Assembly: GCA_003285105.1 (NCBI GenBank)
Contig: CP030158.1
Span: 2,518,501 to 2,582,500, forward strand
Length of the DNA stretch: 64,000 nt
DNA from: Roseithermus sacchariphilus
GTDB taxonomy: Bacteria > Bacteroidota > Rhodothermia > Rhodothermales > MEBIC09517
Reading direction: 5' to 3'
Below are positions 58,051 to 64,000 of this stretch, piece by piece. A program made the position numbers and the translations under genes. Numbering within the stretch: the first letter of the stretch is position 1; each line of letters begins with the position of its first letter. The notes beneath the pieces were generated by a model. The model was not told where the DNA came from and did no database searches. It saw only the letters and a program-made list of their open reading frames with translations.

Positions 58051-61000
58051 ATGAGTCTAACGAGAGCACTACGCCGCTGTGGTGGGTGGATCGTAGTCAC
58101 CGCCCTCATGAGCTGGTTCGGCACCGGTCTGGCCCACGGCTTCGACACCTACGACGGAGGCCCGGACGGCCCCGGCGCATCGCTGGAACAGTACCTCGAT
58201 GCGGACGGCACCCTCAACCTCCCGGCCGGCTTCACGGGGAGTTTGAACCCGGCCGGCTGGAACATGAGCTTCGACGCGCAGGGGCGGCCCGTCTTCACGC
58301 GGGCGGCGACGGCCGCGGCGTCGATGGCGGCCCTCGCCGCCGGAGACGAGGCCTGGAACCCGAACCGCGAGTTCAACAGCATGGGCGCCAACGGCAACAT
58401 CTACGCCGTCGTCGTCGACGTGGACGGCAACGTGTACGTGGGCGGCAGCTTCACCAAGGCCGGCGGCCGCACCGCGCCCTACATCGCCAAGTTCCAGGTC
58501 GGCTCGAACAATGCCAAGAAGTGGGTCAACCTGGCCGACGACCTCGACGGGAACGTGTGGGCGCTCGCCATCGGCCCGGACGGCTACGTCTACGCCGGCG
58601 GCGAGTTCTCGACGGCCGGGGGCGTGACGGTCAACAACGTGGCCCGCTACACCGGCTCCGCGTGGGAGGCCCTGGGGGCCACGCCCGGCACCAACGGGAC
58701 GGTCTACGCGCTGGCCTTCAGCGGTAACAACCTCTACGTCGGGGGAGACTTCGCCTCGGCGGGGTCGGCCTCGGCGGCCAACGTGGCCGTCTACAACACG
58801 CTCAGCGGCTCCTGGAGCGCCCTGGGTTCGGGCACGAGCGGGACGGTCTATGCCCTCGAGGTGATCGGTGGCAACGTCTACGCCGGCGGCTCGTTTGCCA
58901 CGGCCGGCGGCACCACCGTCAACAACATCGCCCGCTGGAGCGTGCCCAACGAGCTCTGGTTCGCCCTGGAGAATGCCAACACCGGCATCAACGGCGTGAC
59001 CGGCACCGTCTACGCACTCGATGCGGACGGATCGGACCTCTACCTGGGCGGGAGCTTCACGGTGGACGTCAACGGCTCCGACACGGGCACGAACCTGGCC
59101 CGGTGGACGGGCACCAACTTCCTCCGGCTCTCCGACGGCGCCGGTGAAGGCGCCAACGGCACCGTCTACAGCATCGCCGTGCGCAACACCGGCACGCGCG
59201 CCGTCTACATCGGCGGGGCGTTCACCCAGGCCGGCAGCACCACCGTCAGCCGCGTGGCCGTGTGGGACCCCGCCGGGGAGGACTTCACGCCGCTCGACGA
59301 CGCGCAGCTCTTCGCCGCCAGCGGCGCCGGTGGCACCGTGCGTGCGCTCTTCTACAGCCAGCGCGGTTCCACCGACGAACTCTACGTCGCCGGTGCGTTC
59401 ACGACGGTCGGCGGTGGGTTCAACGTCAACCGCATCGCCTACTGGGACCTGGACCAGACCGCCGGCAGCGGCGAATGGCGCGGCCTCGGTCACGGCGTCA
59501 ACGGGCCCATCTATGCCCTGCTGGTCAACAACAGCCGCCTCTACGTCGGCGGGGACTTCGACGCCGTCGGCGGTATGCAGGCCAACAACGTGGCCTACCT
59601 CAGCCTCTCCGACTTCTCCTGGAACCGCCTCACCAACGGCGGTACCCTGAACGGGACGGACGGCCCGGTCTATGCGCTGGCAGCCTATAACGACGGCACC
59701 GACAACTTCATCGTCGTCGGGGGAGACTTCACCTACGTGCCGGGTGCCACCGGCTTCAACACGGAAGCCAACAACCTGGCCTACTGGGACAGCAACGATG
59801 GCGGTACCGGCGTAGGCACGTGGGGCCGCTTCGATGACGGTGCGACCAGCTACGGCACCAACGGCCCGGTCTATGCACTCGAGATGGAGAGCGCCAGCGC
59901 GGACATCGCGACGACCAACTTGCTCTATGTCGGCGGCAGCTTCACCTCGGCCACGGGGACGGCCGCGAACAACATCGCGAGTTTCGATGCCACGTCGGGT
60001 GGTGTAGCGGCCATCGGCAACGGCTTCAACGGCCCGGTCTACGCCCTGGAGTACCACTCGAACGGCGACGACCTCTACGTGGGCGGCAACTTCACGGCCT
60101 CCGGGTCGACAAGCTACCCCTACCTGGCCAGCATCAATGCCGGGACGACCATCCAGGTCTGGGACGGCTTCGGGGCCAGCGGCGTCGGCACCAACGGGCC
60201 CGTCTACGACCTGCACATTCGCACGCCGGGCTCGGCCCTCGGGGACACGAACCCGCTCTTCATCGGGGGCGACTTCACCTCGATCACCTACGATGACGAC
60301 CAGAGCGGGGGCGGTACGAGCGCCGGCACCACGAGCGCCAGCTACATCGCCATCTGGGACGGTGCCAGCGATGCCGATGCGGCCGCCCCGAGCACCGGCA
60401 CGGGTGTCAACGGCCCGGTCTATGCCCTCTACTTCGACGGCACGAGCCTCTTTGCCGGCGGGGCCTTCACGACGGCCAACGGCACGGCGGCCTCGGGTAC
60501 GGCCTATGCCGTCATCGAGAGCGGGAACGTGACGAGCTGGAACGCCCAGGGCAGCGGCGTCAACAGCACCCCGCGTGCCGTCGCCAACTACTCGGAGTCG
60601 TCCATCGGCTACGTGGTCTACGCCGGCGAGTTCACGCAGGCCGGCGACGGCCAGCCCAGCTACGGCCTGGCCGCCTACGACCCGCCGACGGTCTCCTCGG
60701 GGAGCAGTGGCGGTGACACCGCGCCCACGACCGCCCCGGCGCTGTCCTACCTCGGCGATGGGTTCGACATCCAGACGCTCGACCGGACGAACGAGATCAA
60801 CGCGGCGATTCCGTATCGCGTAACGCTGACGTGGGGCTCGGTCTCCGGCGCGAGCAATTACAAGCTCTGGTATGATGTCGGTGCTGCGCAGGACGGCGTG
60901 GACCTCAGCGGGGCCGCCGACTACTTCGGCGCGGATACCACCTACACGATCGAGATCACGACCAATACGAACGTCGCCATCGAGTTCGTCGTCTGTGGTA

Positions 61001-63027
61001 CGATCGCGACCTCCAACGGAGCCTACAACGGCGATCCCGATAACATCGTCAGTGGGGACCATGCCAACAACGGATCCGATCAGGACGGTGCCTGCCTGAC
61101 CGATGGTGTCGACGACGATGCCGATAACGACGACAACGGAACGATCGATGCCGGTGAGACGGTCTCGGGTGTGAACATCAACATCGAAGATGCCACGCTC
61201 AACATGACCTACAACGGCACGACGTACACCACGGAGGCCGACTTCGCGCTGCCGAGCACGCCGACGAGTGTCGTCGCCACGGTCATCATCCCGAACAGCA
61301 TCTCGCCGACGCTGTACACGGCGAGCACCAGCGAGAACCTGGACGACGGCGACATCGTCGTGGCCGTGTGGACCGATCCGTCGACGGGCCTGCTCAACGG
61401 CGGCGGTTACGGCGTCCATCACGTGACCTCCGGCCAGGACCTCGTGTTCAACATCTACGGAGACAACCCGGTCACGCCCGCCAAGGACGGCTTCGCGCCG
61501 GGCGAGTACATGCGGTTCTTCGTCTTCGAGCACGACCCGACGGCCGACGGCGCCGCCGATGCCAACTTCTCCGGGACCTACTACCTCGCCAAGGTCACCT
61601 TCCGCGATGCGACGCCGAACTTCTCGGCCAGCACGATCTACGAGGCGACCTCGTTCGAGGCCTACGACATCACCTACAACAGCCACGAGCACCTGATCTC
61701 GCTCCAGCAGGGCTGGAACCTGATGTCGACGTTCCTGGAGCCGAACGGAAGCACCTCGGAGGACATCGAGGACGTCTTCAAGGCGTCCGCTGGTGCCGCG
61801 AGCATCGGCTTCACGAGCGGGGCCACCTCCAACTTCGGGCTGGCCCGGTCGCTCGACGGCGGGTTGTACTACCCGACCTTCGGTATCAACACCATCGACA
61901 CGTACGACACCGACAGCGGCTACCAGGTCTACATGAGCGCGGCGGACACGTTGCAGATCCTGGGCTCGCTGCCGGGCGACCTGGACGTGAGCGTGGTGGA
62001 GACGCGCTGGACGATCATCCCGTACCTGCGGAACGAGCGGCAGCGCATCGAGGATGCCCTCGAAGCCGATCTGAACGACATCGTGGCCGTCCGTGACAAT
62101 GCCGGTAACGCGTTCATCCCGGCCTTCGGGATCAACCAGATCGAGTGGATGACGCCCGGCCAGGGCTACCTCATCTACATGAACGACGGGGATGGAACCT
62201 CCGGTGAGACGCTGACGCTGACCTTCAGCGCGAGCAACAACTTCGTCGCGGACTCGATCCTGACGCGGAAGCAGGCCGAGCGGGCCGCCCTGGGCCGTGA
62301 GGTGGCCGAGGAGATCCCGGCCTTCCCGGTGCCGGTGCAGAGCACGCGCTTCACGCCGGTGCGGACGCAGACCGGCTCGTCGGCCACGCTGATCCTGGAG
62401 AGCCAGGAGCTGCGGGTGGGCGATGAGATCGGCGTGTTCAACCAGGCCGGAGACGTCGTCGGCGTCGGGGTCGTCGAGCAGAAAGGCCGTGTGGCCGTCA
62501 CCATCTGGGGGGATGACATCATCACCGAAGACGTGGTCGACGGCGCGCAGCTCGGCGAGGAACTGACGCTGCGGGCCTGGGTGCAGCAGCTCGGCTCCGA
62601 AGAGGCCATCGACGTGCTGCGCCTGCGGGACGTGCTCTCGGGGGCGGAGATGGACCCGGTCGTCCGCTACGAGGAGAACGGCGTCCATGCCGGTGAGGTG
62701 AATGTGGCCAACGTGCAGGTGAGCACGGAAGGCGACCTGGGCCTCCCGACCGAGTTCGAGCTGGCGCAGAACTACCCGAACCCGTTCAACCCGGTCACCA
62801 CGATCCGCTACGCCCTGCCCGAGGCGGCGCAGGTCACCCTGGAGGTCTTTGACATCACGGGGCGGCGTGTGGCGCAGCTGGTCAACACGCAGCAGGCCGC
62901 TGGCCGCTACGAGGCCACTTGGAACGGCCGCAACAGCGCCGGGCAGCAGGTCTCCAGCGGCGTGTACTTCTACCGCATCACCGCCGGGACCTTCACGCAG
63001 ACCCATCGGATGGTGCTGCTGAAATAG
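58051..63027 (+). CDS. Giant secreted repeat protein with T9SS C-terminal sorting domain
   Basis: A 1658-residue cell-surface or secreted protein. N-terminal signal: [19 protein letters not shown]. Residues about 100-910 consist of about sixteen beta-propeller-like repeats with NxxVYALxxxGxNLYVGGxFTxAGG-NNVAxW...W..LGxGxNG cores, e.g. [34 protein letters not shown] and [12 protein letters not shown]. Then a fibronectin-like and calcium-type region (about 940-1100, [18 protein letters not shown]), a 1200-1400 region with [14 protein letters not shown], and the C-terminal T9SS type A sorting domain: [58 protein letters not shown]. It should be exported by type IX secretion and be surface-attached. 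No catalytic domain is recognised. Confidence 0.93.
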   Translation: MSLTRALRRCGGWIVVTALMSWFGTGLAHGFDTYDGGPDGPGASLEQYLDADGTLNLPAGFTGSLNPAGWNMSFDAQGRPVFTRAATAAASMAALAAGDEAWNPNREFNSMGANGNIYAVVVDVDGNVYVGGSFTKAGGRTAPYIAKFQVGSNNAKKWVNLADDLDGNVWALAIGPDGYVYAGGEFSTAGGVTVNNVARYTGSAWEALGATPGTNGTVYALAFSGNNLYVGGDFASAGSASAANVAVYNTLSGSWSALGSGTSGTVYALEVIGGNVYAGGSFATAGGTTVNNIARWSVPNELWFALENANTGINGVTGTVYALDADGSDLYLGGSFTVDVNGSDTGTNLARWTGTNFLRLSDGAGEGANGTVYSIAVRNTGTRAVYIGGAFTQAGSTTVSRVAVWDPAGEDFTPLDDAQLFAASGAGGTVRALFYSQRGSTDELYVAGAFTTVGGGFNVNRIAYWDLDQTAGSGEWRGLGHGVNGPIYALLVNNSRLYVGGDFDAVGGMQANNVAYLSLSDFSWNRLTNGGTLNGTDGPVYALAAYNDGTDNFIVVGGDFTYVPGATGFNTEANNLAYWDSNDGGTGVGTWGRFDDGATSYGTNGPVYALEMESASADIATTNLLYVGGSFTSATGTAANNIASFDATSGGVAAIGNGFNGPVYALEYHSNGDDLYVGGNFTASGSTSYPYLASINAGTTIQVWDGFGASGVGTNGPVYDLHIRTPGSALGDTNPLFIGGDFTSITYDDDQSGGGTSAGTTSASYIAIWDGASDADAAAPSTGTGVNGPVYALYFDGTSLFAGGAFTTANGTAASGTAYAVIESGNVTSWNAQGSGVNSTPRAVANYSESSIGYVVYAGEFTQAGDGQPSYGLAAYDPPTVSSGSSGGDTAPTTAPALSYLGDGFDIQTLDRTNEINAAIPYRVTLTWGSVSGASNYKLWYDVGAAQDGVDLSGAADYFGADTTYTIEITTNTNVAIEFVVCGTIATSNGAYNGDPDNIVSGDHANNGSDQDGACLTDGVDDDADNDDNGTIDAGETVSGVNINIEDATLNMTYNGTTYTTEADFALPSTPTSVVATVIIPNSISPTLYTASTSENLDDGDIVVAVWTDPSTGLLNGGGYGVHHVTSGQDLVFNIYGDNPVTPAKDGFAPGEYMRFFVFEHDPTADGAADANFSGTYYLAKVTFRDATPNFSASTIYEATSFEAYDITYNSHEHLISLQQGWNLMSTFLEPNGSTSEDIEDVFKASAGAASIGFTSGATSNFGLARSLDGGLYYPTFGINTIDTYDTDSGYQVYMSAADTLQILGSLPGDLDVSVVETRWTIIPYLRNERQRIEDALEADLNDIVAVRDNAGNAFIPAFGINQIEWMTPGQGYLIYMNDGDGTSGETLTLTFSASNNFVADSILTRKQAERAALGREVAEEIPAFPVPVQSTRFTPVRTQTGSSATLILESQELRVGDEIGVFNQAGDVVGVGVVEQKGRVAVTIWGDDIITEDVVDGAQLGEELTLRAWVQQLGSEEAIDVLRLRDVLSGAEMDPVVRYEENGVHAGEVNVANVQVSTEGDLGLPTEFELAQNYPNPFNPVTTIRYALPEAAQVTLEVFDITGRRVAQLVNTQQAAGRYEATWNGRNSAGQQVSSGVYFYRITAGTFTQTHRMVLLK

Positions 63028-63069
63028 CCCCGGGATCGTTCACGAACCCGGATTCCTTACCGAACCACG

Positions 63070-63102
63070 CGAGGGGGAGCGGCCGCCGGTCGCTCCCCCT
63101 CG
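63070..63102 (+). terminator. Stem-loop terminator after the T9SS cargo gene
   Basis: A perfect 12-bp stem, CGAGGGGGAGCG/CGCTCCCCCTCG, with a nine-base loop about 40 bases after the stop. A T-run is almost absent (TCGTTCC), so it may rely on stem stability or Rho. Confidence 0.65.
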
Positions 63103-63179
63103 TCGTTCCGGGGGAAAGTCTTGCCGGGGCGCAGGAAGGGGCGTACGGTCCCGGATCTGCGGGGGCGCGCCGGGCGGGG

Positions 63180-63236
63180 CGGCAGCGCCCGAAAGCGGCC
63201 TGAAAGCGGGCTGAAAGCGGCCAGAAAGCGGGCCGG
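63180..63236. repeat. Short GAAAGCGG repeat cluster
   Basis: The sequence GAAAGCGG recurs four times (with spacing 10-11 bases) in the gap before the last gene, with GAAAGCGGCC / GAAAGCGGGC alternation. Confidence 0.6.
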
Positions 63237-63397
63237 GCGGGGCGTTTCGAGGGCGCCGCGGCGGGAAGCAGGCGGTGCGGCCGGGCGGCGCGGAGGCCGG
63301 ACGGCTTGGCACATCGTTTGTCCCCGGAGCAGGCCGGTGCCCCCGCTCATCGTCCGGGCGTGGGGTGCGCCCCCTCTCTTCCCCAGGTGCGTCATCC

Positions 63398-64000
63398 ATG
63401 CAAACCGGCCGATCCTCCCGATGGCTCCGGGTGCGGGCCTTCCTGCCGTGGCTGGTGCTGAGCGTCGCGGCGCTCGGGCCGTCCACGGCGTCGGCCCAGA
63501 ACCGGCTGGTCCCCACGTTCTTCCGGCCGATCCACGAGCGCACGGGCAACTCGGCCATCGTGCTCATGGGGCGCGATACGATCCCGGCCATCCACGACCT
63601 GATCCAGGATCAACTGGTGCGGCTGGACTCGCTCGACGAGATCGGCATCTTCCGCCGTTTTCCCCAGGGGGATAGCTGTGTCGGGGCCGGCGTCTGGCAG
63701 AACGAGCCCCTCAGCATCACCGTCTGGGGCGACAACGAGCAGACCAACACCATCGACGGCATGCGGGCCGGCGACAGCCTCTACGTCCGCGTCTGGCACC
63801 GGAGCCTCGACTCCCTGCGCGTCGACGTGCGCGTCACCTATTCCGCCGACCCCCCGGCCACCGTGGCCTCGCCCATCTACGTCCCCAACGGCATCTACCT
63901 GGTCACGGACGTCCCGCGGCCGAACGATCCCGGCGGGGGCTCCGGTGGCGGCGGGGGCGGCTCCGGCGGGGGAGACGGCGGGGGCTCCGGCGGCGGCGGT
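63398..64000 (+). CDS. Secreted protein with Gly/Ser-rich linker, N-terminal part (3' truncated by window edge)
   Basis: 201 codons are visible. A signal peptide runs from MQTGRSSRWLRVRAFLPWLV to STASA-Q. Residues 30-170 (RPIHERTGNSAIVLMGRDTI, GDSCVGAGVWQNEPLSITVWGDNEQTNTIDGM, RAGDSLYVRVWHRSLDSLRVDV) resemble the beta-rich segments also found in the upstream giant cargo ([40 protein letters not shown]). From about residue 185 a Gly/Ser/Asp linker (GGGSGGGGGGSGGGDGGG) begins and continues beyond the window. It is probably another T9SS cargo, but its C-terminus is out of view. Confidence 0.8.
   Translation, partial: MQTGRSSRWLRVRAFLPWLVLSVAALGPSTASAQNRLVPTFFRPIHERTGNSAIVLMGRDTIPAIHDLIQDQLVRLDSLDEIGIFRRFPQGDSCVGAGVWQNEPLSITVWGDNEQTNTIDGMRAGDSLYVRVWHRSLDSLRVDVRVTYSADPPATVASPIYVPNGIYLVTDVPRPNDPGGGSGGGGGGSGGGDGGGSGGGG

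Noticed and set aside
58069-63006. 1645-codon minus-strand open frame
   Set aside because: Antisense of the T9SS cargo gene; arises from GC-rich third positions.

Overview
The window (GC-rich, roughly two-thirds G+C) reads as a chromosomal segment of a Rhodothermota/Bacteroidota bacterium, most likely a member of the Rhodothermales. This is an inference from several signs: a type IX secretion C-terminal sorting domain with the NYPNPFNP signature on a 1658-residue secreted protein, a T9SS plug-family protein, a 58-residue histone H1-like protein, a 30-residue AURKAIP1/COX24 (mS38-like) ribosomal protein, bS6-bS18-bL9 in one cluster, and many envelope lipoproteins and DUF-type metalloproteases. 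Nothing looks like plasmid or prophage; no rRNA operon, CRISPR array or insertion sequence was seen.

Layout: 1-3.7 kb, tail of a B3/B4-domain gene, then the LPS transport genes lptC, an OstA/LptA-like gene and lptB. 3.8-7.4 kb, aroF-type DAHP synthase, prfA and the rpsF-rpsR-rplI cluster. 7.6-13.9 kb, a DsbD with a duplicated alpha domain, a secreted protein of unknown role, a YadA-head/S74-chaperone protein and YccF. 14-16 kb, tmRNA on the minus strand (tag AANDYSYAMAA), a lipoprotein with a possible structured RNA upstream, and an alpha/beta hydrolase. 16.3-25.4 kb, housekeeping genes: mS38-like protein, YtxH, YaaA, Udk, CoaX, BirA, a TPR protein, a lipoprotein, an inositol monophosphatase, FabI and an M1 peptidase. 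25.4-30.2 kb, dnaE interrupted by a 419-residue LAGLIDADG intein. 30.4-40.6 kb, an ArgB-like protein, histone H1-like protein, DUF3078, a membrane-metalloprotease-TPR protein, T9SS plug protein, metzincin lipoprotein, M14 peptidase and a CBM48 protein.

40.7-48.3 kb on the minus strand is a compact seven-gene run: GMC oxidoreductase, alpha/beta hydrolase with a Cys nucleophile box, acetoacetate decarboxylase-like protein, two small membrane proteins, patatin and metallophosphoesterase. It looks like a lipid or sterol-like substrate pathway and is the best candidate for an undescribed system. 48.4-53.9 kb holds spmB, spmA, a carboxypeptidase-regulatory-domain protein, a sodium:solute symporter and its usual DUF3311 partner. 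54.3-57.1 kb has a CYTH protein and a sulfotransferase/class IV aminotransferase pair. 58-64 kb holds the giant T9SS cargo and the start of another secreted protein.

A second theme is repetitive DNA in gaps between genes. Degenerate 7-bp tandem arrays (GCCGTCA/GCTGACC/GTGGCGA-type units) often fill the whole space between neighbouring genes. A dispersed element of about 147 bp occurs three times, each time between such arrays. Together they account for most of the long non-coding stretches.
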